Source: Anaerolineales bacterium
Lineage (GTDB): Bacteria; Chloroflexota; Anaerolineae; 4572-78; J111
Length of the DNA: 64,000 nt
Reading direction: 5' to 3'
NCBI GenBank assembly: GCA_015075185.1
Contig: JABTUW010000004.1
Span: 930,001 to 994,000, forward strand
Shown here: positions 37,301-45,008 of the stretch, in pieces
Layout of the letters: every line of letters begins with the position of its first letter
Numbering within the stretch: the first letter of the stretch is position 1
Translations under genes and position numbers: made by a program
Notes under the pieces: generated by a model
What the model was told of the DNA's origin: nothing
Seen by the model: only the letters and a program-made list of their open reading frames with translations
Databases searched by the model: none

Positions 37301-38056
37301 CGCTACCAGCAGTGACCGGGCCAGTTCAAAAACCTCATCCAGCATTTGCTGGTTTAACCGGCCCGTTTGGGTGTTTTGACGGCTGGGATGATATGAAGTG
37401 ACCAGGTATTTGCGGTCTGCCGGAGAGGAGTTAGTGAAGCGATAGTTCAAGCCATGACCAAATTTCGGTAGACGAGGGGATTTAGACTGAATTGGACTAG
37501 TCTCCGTCTTAGCCTTAGACTCGGCCTTAGCCTCAAGCTGATACCCGTGCTCGCGCAACAGCCGCAAACAGCCCTCAAACGCAATCTGCCCCAAGGCTAC
37601 AATGACCTCAACCTGGGGCATCAGCCCAAACTCACGTACCAAAAAAGGCCGGCAAGCCGCCAGTTCCTCCGATGTAGGCCGGTTTCCCGGCGGGGCGCAG
37701 CGACCAACAGCGCTGATAAAAGCATCGGTCAGAGTCAGCCCGTCCTCCCGGTGGCGGGAGGTAGGCTGGCTGGCGAAACCGGAGCGGTGCAGAGCCGTAT
37801 ATAGAGTATCTCCAGAGCTGTCGCCGGTAAACATGCGTCCCGTGCGATTGGAGCCGTGCGCGCCGGGGGCCAAGCCCACCACCAGCAGCCGCGCCGCCGG
37901 ATCGCCAAAACCGGGCACGGGCTTGCCCCAATAATCCCACGCTTGATAGGCTCGCCGCTTGTCACGGGCGACCTGCTCCCGCCAGGCCACCAATCGCGGG
38001 CAGGCCCGGCAGGTGATGATGTCGGTGTTTAAGATTTGCCAAAGATTTTTCGTCAT
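37289..38056 (-). CDS. Uracil-DNA glycosylase, family 5 (UDGb) type
   Basis: Removes uracil and related deaminated bases from DNA. Start at 38056, where ATGA overlaps the stop of the upstream gene; a longer frame to 38104 is less likely. The Fe-S cluster cysteines begin with CRACPRL. Motif 1 is VVGLAPGAHGSNRTGRMFTG, which resembles family 5 rather than family 4 (GEAPG), and motif 2 is VTSYHPSRQNTQTGRL. A 20-residue Lys/Ser/Thr-rich insert (EAKAESKAKTETSPIQSKS) before LPKFGHG is encoded by imperfect GCCTTAG repeats near 37508-37535 and is not part of the usual fold. Length is about 255. Confidence 0.88.
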   Translation of the reverse strand: MTKNLWQILNTDIITCRACPRLVAWREQVARDKRRAYQAWDYWGKPVPGFGDPAARLLVVGLAPGAHGSNRTGRMFTGDSSGDTLYTALHRSGFASQPTSRHREDGLTLTDAFISAVGRCAPPGNRPTSEELAACRPFLVREFGLMPQVEVIVALGQIAFEGCLRLLREHGYQLEAKAESKAKTETSPIQSKSPRLPKFGHGLNYRFTNSSPADRKYLVTSYHPSRQNTQTGRLNQQMLDEVFELARSLLVAEED

Positions 38057-38553
38057 ATAGAGTTCTGCAATCTCCACCCGACCCAGCCGCCCGCTGCCAT
38101 ACAAAGCACCCCAGGTAGAATGGTCAGCAATAGATATTCACGCAGGGTTGGATCGGGGTCATAGCTGAGCAGAAGCATATGAATCAAGATCACCACCCCC
38201 GTGGAAACCAGTCCCCCTACCCCCGCCGCGCCCAGGGGTGTAAGACGCGAGCGCAGCAAGCCCACCGGCAGGCTAATCAGCAAGCCAATCACTATCCCCA
38301 AAATTGTTCCCGGCAGCACCCCGATGAAACCGGCGCAGATGAACATAAAACCCGCCGAGGCCGGCCCGACCAACAGCATGATCGCCGCGTCGTCGGGGTG
38401 AGTGGGGAGGGTAGAAATCGCGCCGTAAAATATCATCGCCAGGAAAAAGCCAATCAGTAGCAGCGCGTACAGCGCCGAAACGCCAAAGCCGGTCAACGCA
38501 CCCAGAACCGCGCCGCGAGCGAGGACAGAGGTGAGGAGCTTTGAGATCGGCAT
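38053..38553 (-). CDS. Small polytopic membrane protein of unknown family
   Basis: A 166-residue hydrophobic protein with about four transmembrane helices (about 15-45, 55-85, 88-108, 112-135) and possibly a fifth near the C-terminus (YLLLTILPGVLCMAAGGWVG). Gly/Ala-rich helix faces suggest compact packing. It overlaps the glycosylase gene by four bases (ATGA), so the two are translationally coupled. hemW lies just upstream on the same strand. I recognise no family and infer no function. Confidence 0.75.
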   Translation of the reverse strand: MPISKLLTSVLARGAVLGALTGFGVSALYALLLIGFFLAMIFYGAISTLPTHPDDAAIMLLVGPASAGFMFICAGFIGVLPGTILGIVIGLLISLPVGLLRSRLTPLGAAGVGGLVSTGVVILIHMLLLSYDPDPTLREYLLLTILPGVLCMAAGGWVGWRLQNSI

Positions 38554-38564
38554 GGTTTATCCCC

Positions 38565-39878
38565 CTACTCCATAAACTCTACCACTGCCTGATTCGCCAG
38601 AAAGCGGCCCTGGCGGGTCAACCTCAGGTGCGGACCGTCCGGAGCGTCAATCCACTCGGTCAGACCGCGCTCCAGGCCGCGGGCGATAGCTTGAGGGTAG
38701 CGTTCTGCCAGGGCAACGTCAAAGCGTGACTCAAATTCCGTTGCGCTGACGCCCTCCCTCACCAGCCGCAAACCGAGCAGCATGTGTTCGGCCATGGCGG
38801 TCTGCCGGTCAATTGGCTCCAGGCTTTTTTCTTCGCGGGCCGCGCCTAACCCGGCTCCGGCTTCGATCCGCTCAATGTAGCTCTGCGGGCGTTTAACATT
38901 CATCCAGCGCCAGGAATGAGGCGAAGTGGTGAGGAGGCGGGGAGGCGAGGAGACAGGCAGAATGGAGGGCTGGGGGGTTGGAAGAGGGGAAGGTTGGAAA
39001 TTTACAGTTCCATAAGCTCCTGCCCCCAGACCAAGATAGGGCTGATTGCGCCAGTAAATCAGGTTATGGGCCGAGGCCAGAGCGGGTGTTTGCCACTCGG
39101 CTTCGCCACCGGTCCTGGCCCAGTTAGAAATTTCGTAGTGGCTGTAGCCGGCTGCGTCTAAGGTATCCACGGCATAGGTGTACATATCGGCGGCCAGGTC
39201 ATCATCCGGCAGAGGGATTTGACCCTGGCTGACCTGGCTGTGCAGCGGGGTTCCCGGCTCGACAATCAAGGCATAGAGGGAGAGGTGATCCGGGTCGAGT
39301 TCGAGGGCGGCTTGCAAATTGCGCTGCCACTGGGCCAGGGACTGCCCGGGCAGGTTGAAAATCAGATCCAGGCTGAGGTTGTCAAACCCGGCGGTGCGGG
39401 CCTGCTCGATGGCGCAACGGGCCGCCGCCGCATCATGCAGGCGGCTGAGAAAGCGCAGTTCGTCGTCGTTAAAACTTTGTATCCCCAGTGAGAGGCGGTT
39501 GATGCCGCCCTGGCGCAGCGCCCGCAAATAATCAACCGAGAGCGTGCCGGGATTGGCCTCGACCGTGACCTCGGCTCCAGGGTGCAGCTCAAAGGCAGTC
39601 TTGACCGTCTCGACCAGTTCGATCAAGGAGTCCGGCGGCAGAGAGGTCGGCGTTCCCCCGCCGAAGAAAATCGTCTCAAGGACAGGCCGTCCCAGGCTTG
39701 CTCCTGCTTCGCTAATCTCACGCCGGAGAGCGGCCTGGTAACGAGTCTTGAGCGACACATCACCGTCAATGTAGGTATTGAAGTCACAATAAATGCAGCG
39801 TGTCGGACACCAGGGGATGTGCAGGTAAAGCCCAAGCGGGGTTGAGCGAGTCATTTCGTCAGCCATCTGCCGCATCAT
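38565..39878 (-). CDS. hemW: HemW-like radical SAM protein with a repeat-encoded insertion
   Basis: Radical SAM protein of the HemW/HemN family; HemW proteins bind heme and are thought to deliver it to apoproteins. The cluster motif CPTRCIYC (Cys24, 28, 31) has the family spacing, followed by ETIFFGGGTPTSLP, GINRLSLGIQSF and SHYEISNWAR. Total length of 437 exceeds the usual ~380. About 30 residues after GLGAGAYGTVN are Pro/Ser-rich (PSPLPTPQPSILPVSSPP) and encoded by a palindromic repeat in frame, before WRWMNVKRPQSYIE resumes the family. The start may be 39854 (MTRSTPLGLYLHI). It overlaps the RsbW-like gene upstream, hinting at co-transcription. Confidence 0.9.
   Translation of the reverse strand: MMRQMADEMTRSTPLGLYLHIPWCPTRCIYCDFNTYIDGDVSLKTRYQAALRREISEAGASLGRPVLETIFFGGGTPTSLPPDSLIELVETVKTAFELHPGAEVTVEANPGTLSVDYLRALRQGGINRLSLGIQSFNDDELRFLSRLHDAAAARCAIEQARTAGFDNLSLDLIFNLPGQSLAQWQRNLQAALELDPDHLSLYALIVEPGTPLHSQVSQGQIPLPDDDLAADMYTYAVDTLDAAGYSHYEISNWARTGGEAEWQTPALASAHNLIYWRNQPYLGLGAGAYGTVNFQPSPLPTPQPSILPVSSPPRLLTTSPHSWRWMNVKRPQSYIERIEAGAGLGAAREEKSLEPIDRQTAMAEHMLLGLRLVREGVSATEFESRFDVALAERYPQAIARGLERGLTEWIDAPDGPHLRLTRQGRFLANQAVVEFME
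38911..39003. repeat. Repeat element inserted in frame in hemW
   Basis: On the plus strand the stretch has GTGGTGAGGAGGCGGGGAGG units followed by GGAAGAGGGGAAGGTTGG, a purine-rich low-complexity segment unlike the flanking coding sequence. It interrupts a conserved hemW region. The GGAAGGTTGGAAA end resembles the arm of the element at 28728-28787. Boundaries are estimated from the loss and return of family similarity. Confidence 0.65.
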
Positions 39879-40284
39879 GTTTAACCAGGGTTAGCTCGTT
39901 GCCGCCCGCAGCGGTGACCCGATGAATGACCTCATCCATAGCCCGCCGCACCAGATAAATCCCCAATCCCCCAACAGGCCGTTTGGCAAGAGGCAGGGTG
40001 AAATCGGGAGCAGGGACGGTGGTTGGATCAAACGGCGGCGCTTCATCGCGTAAACGCACCACCAGATCACCGCCGATGCGTTCCAGCTCGACCTCCAGGC
40101 TACCACCCTGGCCCTGATAACCATGCAGCATCACATTCGTCGTTGCTTCGTCTACCGCCAGTTGGACATTGGGAATGAGATCAGGCTCAAAGCCCAGCCT
40201 TTTGGCTGCCATTTCAACAAAATCACGAATTTGGCTCAGATTCTTCAGTTCGGCGGTAGTCTGGAGCGCATAACGGGTGGTCAT
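39859..40284 (-). CDS. RsbW/SpoIIAB-like anti-sigma serine kinase
   Basis: GHKL-fold serine kinase of 141 residues, the switch kinase of a partner-switching module. The N box VDEATTNVMLHGY binds Mg-ATP and the G box is RPVGGLGIYLVRRAMDEV. It would phosphorylate the STAS protein encoded 12 bases upstream and sequester a target when the STAS protein is phosphorylated. No sigma factor gene is near, so the target is unknown. It overlaps hemW by 20 bases at its 3' end. Confidence 0.9.
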   Translation of the reverse strand: MTTRYALQTTAELKNLSQIRDFVEMAAKRLGFEPDLIPNVQLAVDEATTNVMLHGYQGQGGSLEVELERIGGDLVVRLRDEAPPFDPTTVPAPDFTLPLAKRPVGGLGIYLVRRAMDEVIHRVTAAGGNELTLVKHDAADG

Positions 40285-40296
40285 GGGCAGCCGGTT

Positions 40297-40707
40297 TCAA
40301 AACGAGGCAATGGCGTCTTTGAGATTGCGATGCACCTCCAGAAACATGTCAAAGCCCATTGCCCGCAGCGTTTCCGTGACCGCCGGGGAGGGATTGAGCA
40401 ATTTCAGATGGGGCGACTTAAAGCTTCCATCCATCAACCCCTTTTTCATGGTCTCGTCGCTCTCACCGGGGGTATCCCCCCGTAACAGCAAGAAGATAGT
40501 ATGGATGGCGCGCAGCCCGGCGCTGCTGATATATTTCATTTTAGTCAAATCAAGCAGCAGGTCACGGGCGCCGGCTTCCATAGCGGCGCGGGCTTGTGCT
40601 TCCAGTTTTTGGTAAGAGTTGGCGTCAATCACATCGCCTTCGATCCGCAACACCGTAACCGGAACACGCCCTTGCTCCTGTGAGACGCTAATTTGTAGTC
40701 CAGACAT
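40297..40707 (-). CDS. STAS-domain anti-anti-sigma factor, copy 1
   Basis: RsbV/SpoIIAA-like antagonist, 136 residues, with a STAS domain over about 5-115. The phosphorylatable serine lies in MKYISSAGLRAIH (Ser61 or Ser62), matching the family's SSGL site. The ATG has AAGGAGG at good spacing. It is 12 bases upstream of its likely kinase. It resembles in length and plan the second STAS protein at 44308-44718, the two bracketing the phosphatase and the hybrid kinase. The 150 bases upstream (40708-40858) carry degenerate GTAGACG tandem units facing GCTACTTGCTACC. Confidence 0.9.
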   Translation of the reverse strand: MSGLQISVSQEQGRVPVTVLRIEGDVIDANSYQKLEAQARAAMEAGARDLLLDLTKMKYISSAGLRAIHTIFLLLRGDTPGESDETMKKGLMDGSFKSPHLKLLNPSPAVTETLRAMGFDMFLEVHRNLKDAIASF

Positions 40708-40858
40708 AATGAAATCCTCCTTTGAAAACAGTAGACGGTAGACGGTAGACAGTAGACAGGGAAATTAAGCGTTCCTGGTACATTGCTACTTGCTACCTTT
40801 TCGTTTCTCGCACCTGTCAGGTTTGGTAGTGTATCATAAGTTCGTGACGATTTTGAAT

Positions 40859-42067
40859 CTATGCGCCAGCCTCTGGTACTCGACGCACGACCAGCAGGGT
40901 AATATCATCATACTGGTTAGCGCCAGCAACGTGGGCACGCAGACTGGCTTCGATCTGGTTAAGTAGGGCCAGAGCCGATGGAGCGGGCCGCGCGAACAGG
41001 GTAGCCAGATTGTCCTGGCCAAACATCACTTCGTCCGGGCTGAGCGCGTCCGTGACACCATCCGTATAGCCCACCAGCATGTCGCCCGGGTCTAATTGAG
41101 CCTGCTGGATTTTGAATTTGACCCCGGCAAATATTCCGACAACCGGACCCGTTGGTCCTAAGGAAGCCTTTACCCCAGCCGGTCCTACAATTACCGGCGC
41201 TTCGTGGCCGCCGTTGACATAAACCAGCGCCCCGGTGGCCGGGTTCAACACCGCCAAAAAAAGCGAGGCAAACATGCTGGCCCGCTGATGAGTCCGGGCC
41301 ACGTAATGATTAGTCAGGGTGATGATTTGCTCCAGCAGCGCCACGTCATCACTTGGGGGTGGCCCGGCTGTGGCTGTGACAGGCGCAGCGCCGGCAAAAT
41401 AAGTCATAGCGGCAACGCGAATCAAGCTGCGAAAGAGGGTCATAAAAAGAGCAGCGCCAACCCCTTTTCCGCAAACGTCACCCAGAACCAGACCCACCTT
41501 TTCACCCCGCGCCAGGGGGAAAGCATCGTAGAAATCCCCGGCCACTTCCCGCGCGGCCTGGAAATGGGCCGCGATTTCCCAGCCGGGTGGCTGCGGCAGC
41601 GCCTCAGGCAGAAAGCCAGCCTGAATTTGCCGGCCAATTTCCAATTCGCGCTCCAACCCTTTGAGGTAAAGATGTTCCTGGTCGCGCAAACGCTTTTTTT
41701 CCAGGGAGGCTTCCAGCCGCGCCCGCAGCAGCACCGGTTCAAACGGTTTGGGTAGATAGTCTTCGGCCCCTAATTCGATACCCCGCACCACGCTCTTCAA
41801 GTCATTCATGGCCGAGATGACAATTACCGGCAGGTCACGCACCTCCGGATCGGCCTTCAGCCGCTCCAGAACCTGAAAGCCATCGAGTTCCGGCATCATG
41901 ATATCCAACAAGACCACATCAGGCTTTTCGGCAGCCACTTGAGCCAGAGCCTCCCGGCCATTGGCCGCGCTGACCGTGTCGTAATTAAGATCTTCCAGCT
42001 CTTGTTCCAGGTAGTCAACGTTGAACGGCTCGTCGTCAACGATCAAAATTTTGGGACGTGGACCCAT
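40859..42067 (-). CDS. Receiver-PP2C (RsbU/RsbP-like) serine phosphatase
   Basis: Two-component-controlled phosphatase that would dephosphorylate STAS proteins, 402 residues. The receiver (about 5-122) has LIVDDEPFNVDYL, phospho-acceptor Asp55 in VVLLDIMMPELDG and the conserved Lys in DYLPKPF. A helical linker with EIGRQIQAGFLP precedes the SpoIIE phosphatase domain (about 170-397), with metal-binding Asp residues in EVAGDFYDAF, LVLGDVCGKG and VGYTDGVTDAL. All are intact, unlike the damaged homologue at 23832-26904. GAGAGG precedes the ATG. The hybrid kinase directly upstream is the likely phosphodonor. Confidence 0.93.
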   Translation of the reverse strand: MGPRPKILIVDDEPFNVDYLEQELEDLNYDTVSAANGREALAQVAAEKPDVVLLDIMMPELDGFQVLERLKADPEVRDLPVIVISAMNDLKSVVRGIELGAEDYLPKPFEPVLLRARLEASLEKKRLRDQEHLYLKGLERELEIGRQIQAGFLPEALPQPPGWEIAAHFQAAREVAGDFYDAFPLARGEKVGLVLGDVCGKGVGAALFMTLFRSLIRVAAMTYFAGAAPVTATAGPPPSDDVALLEQIITLTNHYVARTHQRASMFASLFLAVLNPATGALVYVNGGHEAPVIVGPAGVKASLGPTGPVVGIFAGVKFKIQQAQLDPGDMLVGYTDGVTDALSPDEVMFGQDNLATLFARPAPSALALLNQIEASLRAHVAGANQYDDITLLVVRRVPEAGA

Positions 42068-42079
42068 GCGGATTCCCTC

Positions 42080-44305
42080 TCACCGTTCCATTAACCGCTG
42101 CAAGGCAGCGACCATCGCCCGGTTATCCACCGGCTTGAGCAGATAATCGGCCGCCTCAAGCCGGTACCCCAGCAGCCTTTTATCTACCATGGTCAGCATG
42201 ATGACCGGAATATCGCGCGTAGCCGGATCGCTTTTAAGATCGTGCAGCACCTGCCAGCCATCTTTACGGGGCATAGTAATATCGAGCGTTATAGCAAAGG
42301 GCTGGATTTCTTTGGCCTTTTGCAGACCTTCGTCGCCGCTGGTGGCCCCAATAACCTGATACCCCGCTTCGCTTAAGTTTTCGCCCAACAGGTAAATTGC
42401 ATCGGGATCGTCGTCAATGGCCAGAACAATCAGGGGTGACACTCCAGTCGCCTCTCGCCCGGCCTTGAAGTGCGCCAACCTTGCCTGCTCCTCTCGACCC
42501 GGGCCTGGAGCAGATGAGGAGATGTTCTCGCCGTACTGGACCGGCAAGGTCAGGGTAAAGGTTGACCCTGCACCCGGCGTGCTGGTGGCGGTCAGATCAC
42601 CGCCGAGGAGGCGGGCCAGGTGGCGACTGATGGACAGACCCAGCCCGGTGCCGCCATACTGGCGGGTGGTGCTGCTGTCGGCCTGTTGGAACTCCTCAAA
42701 AATGCGTCCTAATGCTTCGGCAGAGATACCAATACCGCTGTCTGTCACCGAGATAATCAATAAATCAGCAAGGGCGAGTTTTTCTGCGCTCCGGCTCCCC
42801 TGGTCAACCAGATGTCTTTGCACCGAAACCACTACCTGCCCCGTATGGGTAAACTTAGCCGCATTGCTCAGCAGGTTGAGTAAAATCTGCTTCACCTTGT
42901 TCGGGTCGGAATAAACCGGCGGCAAATCAGCGGCGATAGTTTTGCTCAGGCTGACTCCCGGCTTAAGCAAAGGCTGCGCCGTAATGAGGCACATGTCCAC
43001 CACCCCAGCCAGTTCAAACCTAACCGGCTGCACCTCCATCCGGCCTGCCTCGATTTTGGCAATGTCCAGGACGGTGTTGATCAACCCTAGCAGGTGTTCG
43101 GCACTAACCAGCACTTTATCCAGGTTTTCAAGCTGCTTTTCCGGTAGAAGCCCTTCCCCTTTGCGGCGAACAATACGGCTAAAGCCAATGATTGCGTTGA
43201 GCGGTGTGCGCAGCTCATGGCTCATATTGGCCAGAAAGGCGCTCTTGGCCTGGCTGGCCTGTTCAGCCGCTTCTTTGGCCTCCTGGATTTCTTCAAAGAG
43301 ACGCGCATTCTGGATAGCCGTGCCCACGTTGGCCGCAATAGTGGACAGCAGGCGGGCGTCGCTCTCGCTGAAACGCCCTTCCTGGTCAATGCACTGCACG
43401 CTAATCGCACCGATGGCCTCCTGGCCAACCAGAATGGGCACCCCCAGGAAAGATTTGGCCTGAGGGCCGATCAACTCCGCGCCCAACTCGTCGCGCCGCC
43501 GCTCAAAATCACGATTGATGAGCAGCGGTTGGCCTGATTCGATAATGGCGGACGTCAAACCCTGGCCAAAACGAATAGAATCCCCCACCACCCGCCGCCC
43601 ATTTTCATAATCGTAGGGAAAATGGATCAGCGCCGTCTGCGGGTCGTAAAGCGCTACATATACTACGTCCACGGCGAAAATTTGGCGGATTTGCTCGCCG
43701 ATCAACTCTAACAGCGATCCAAGCTCCAATTCGGTGTTAAGCGCCTTGCTGATGGTGTTGACCATGGCCAGTTCCGCGCTACGCTGGCTGCTTTCCAGCA
43801 GCCGCTGTTGTAACTCGGTGTGGGCTGTTTGCAGCGCCGCCAGCGTTTGCGCCAGTTCCGCCGATTGGGCGCGCACGGCCTGCTCACTCTGGCGCAGGGC
43901 TGCCTCGGTCGCACGCCAACGAGACAGCAGCAGGTCCATAATAGTCCGTGATGCCGCCGGGCTGGTCTCCAAAAGCTGATTGAACTGATCCTGGTGAATA
44001 GCCAGCAGCACGCTGTCGGTGCGGGCCTCGGCGCTGGCCGAGCGCGGGGAGTCATCCAGCAGCGCTCTCTCGCCAATGACTTCACCCGCCTCACGGATGG
44101 CCAATAACACCTCACCCGCAGCCGTGGCTTTGAGGATGTCAATTTGACCCTCCTTGATAATGTAAGCCCGGTCGCCGGCGCTGCCCTCGGTAAATAACTG
44201 CGCCCCAGCCGGAAGCTGCACCACCTCGACCACGTTGCTCAAGTGATCCAGGTCGCTGGCGGAGAGATCGGCCAGGAGAGGAATTTTCCTCAAAAACTCG
44301 TGCAT
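42080..44305 (-). CDS. Hybrid histidine kinase with cyclic-nucleotide-binding and GAF domains
   Basis: Soluble hybrid kinase of 741 residues. Residues about 5-125 form a cNMP-binding (Crp/EPAC-like) domain with a phosphate-binding cassette of form GERALLDDSPRSASAEA, including the conserved Glu and Arg. A coiled coil and GAF (about 195-345) follow, then HisKA with phospho-His in NMSHELRTPLNAIIGFSR and HATPase_c with DSGIGISAEA and GTGLGLSISRHLA. A C-terminal receiver has VLAIDDDPDA and Asp in LDITMPRKDGW. No membrane segment is seen. It lies between a STAS gene and a receiver-phosphatase, so it probably sets the switch in response to cAMP or cGMP. Confidence 0.93.
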   Translation of the reverse strand: MHEFLRKIPLLADLSASDLDHLSNVVEVVQLPAGAQLFTEGSAGDRAYIIKEGQIDILKATAAGEVLLAIREAGEVIGERALLDDSPRSASAEARTDSVLLAIHQDQFNQLLETSPAASRTIMDLLLSRWRATEAALRQSEQAVRAQSAELAQTLAALQTAHTELQQRLLESSQRSAELAMVNTISKALNTELELGSLLELIGEQIRQIFAVDVVYVALYDPQTALIHFPYDYENGRRVVGDSIRFGQGLTSAIIESGQPLLINRDFERRRDELGAELIGPQAKSFLGVPILVGQEAIGAISVQCIDQEGRFSESDARLLSTIAANVGTAIQNARLFEEIQEAKEAAEQASQAKSAFLANMSHELRTPLNAIIGFSRIVRRKGEGLLPEKQLENLDKVLVSAEHLLGLINTVLDIAKIEAGRMEVQPVRFELAGVVDMCLITAQPLLKPGVSLSKTIAADLPPVYSDPNKVKQILLNLLSNAAKFTHTGQVVVSVQRHLVDQGSRSAEKLALADLLIISVTDSGIGISAEALGRIFEEFQQADSSTTRQYGGTGLGLSISRHLARLLGGDLTATSTPGAGSTFTLTLPVQYGENISSSAPGPGREEQARLAHFKAGREATGVSPLIVLAIDDDPDAIYLLGENLSEAGYQVIGATSGDEGLQKAKEIQPFAITLDITMPRKDGWQVLHDLKSDPATRDIPVIMLTMVDKRLLGYRLEAADYLLKPVDNRAMVAALQRLMER

Positions 44306-44307
44306 CT

Positions 44308-44718
44308 TTAAAAGGAGGCGACGGCTGTCTCTAGGTCGGTGTGAAGCTCAAAAAATTGGGTCAACCCTGACATCTCCAGAACCCGCTCCACCTGGGGTTG
44401 GGGATTGAGTAATTTAAAGTGCTGCTGCAAACCTGAGTCACGATCCCGGTCAATGTCGTGAAAGACGCTCCAGCCTGCATCGAGGTCGGGTAGTTCTTCC
44501 CCGCGCACCAGTAAGGCCAGAGTATGCAAAGCCGCCAGGCCAGAGCTGCCCATAAACGGCGTATCACTCATATCCAGCAGAATGTCGCGCGCCCCGGCGG
44601 CAAAAACCTCTCTACCTTTGGCAATCAAACTTTGAAAGCTGGAGGCGTCGAGGTCGCCGTGCGTTTGGAGAACTGTCACCGGGACTCGACCCTGGAGTTG
44701 TTTAACCGTGATATCCAT
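44308..44718 (-). CDS. STAS-domain anti-anti-sigma factor, copy 2
   Basis: First gene of the partner-switching operon, 136 residues. The STAS core is at about 3-115 with the phospho-site in TPFMGSSGLAALHTL (Ser58 or Ser59). AAGGAGC precedes the ATG. It is separated by two bases from the hybrid kinase gene, indicating tight coupling. Two STAS antagonists served by a single RsbW-like kinase could integrate different inputs, though one might bind another target. Confidence 0.9.
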   Translation of the reverse strand: MDITVKQLQGRVPVTVLQTHGDLDASSFQSLIAKGREVFAAGARDILLDMSDTPFMGSSGLAALHTLALLVRGEELPDLDAGWSVFHDIDRDRDSGLQQHFKLLNPQPQVERVLEMSGLTQFFELHTDLETAVASF

Positions 44719-44857
44719 CTATCTGCTCCTTAGGTAAATTATTTCTGGGTACGTTGTCAGTGCGGGCAATTTTGTCAAAGCTCAAGCTGGCAGTCAAACG
44801 GCAGAGGAAATTGAACCAAATTGCAGGTCAGCTTTGGACAGGTGAGGTAGCGAAGAG

Positions 44858-44886
44858 ATTTTACCATAAGTAGACCTGCTGGGCAA
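44858..44886 (-). promoter_or_regulatory. Probable promoter of the partner-switching operon
   Basis: On the minus strand TTGCCC (44881-44886), a 17-base spacer and TAAAAT (44858-44863), about 140 bases upstream of the STAS copy 2 start. The divergent gene at 45009 has a TATAAT at 44961-44966 on the plus strand without a clear -35. No gene lies in 44719-45008. Confidence 0.55.
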
Positions 44887-45008
44887 TGTGCATAACAACA
44901 ATCTTGGAAATGATCGCGTTGACTTTTTGATTAACGCTTTCCGGTTTATCCAAAAGGGGTTATAATTGAACCAGTAAGTGAAATTAAATACAAAAACAAG
45001 AGGCCGGC

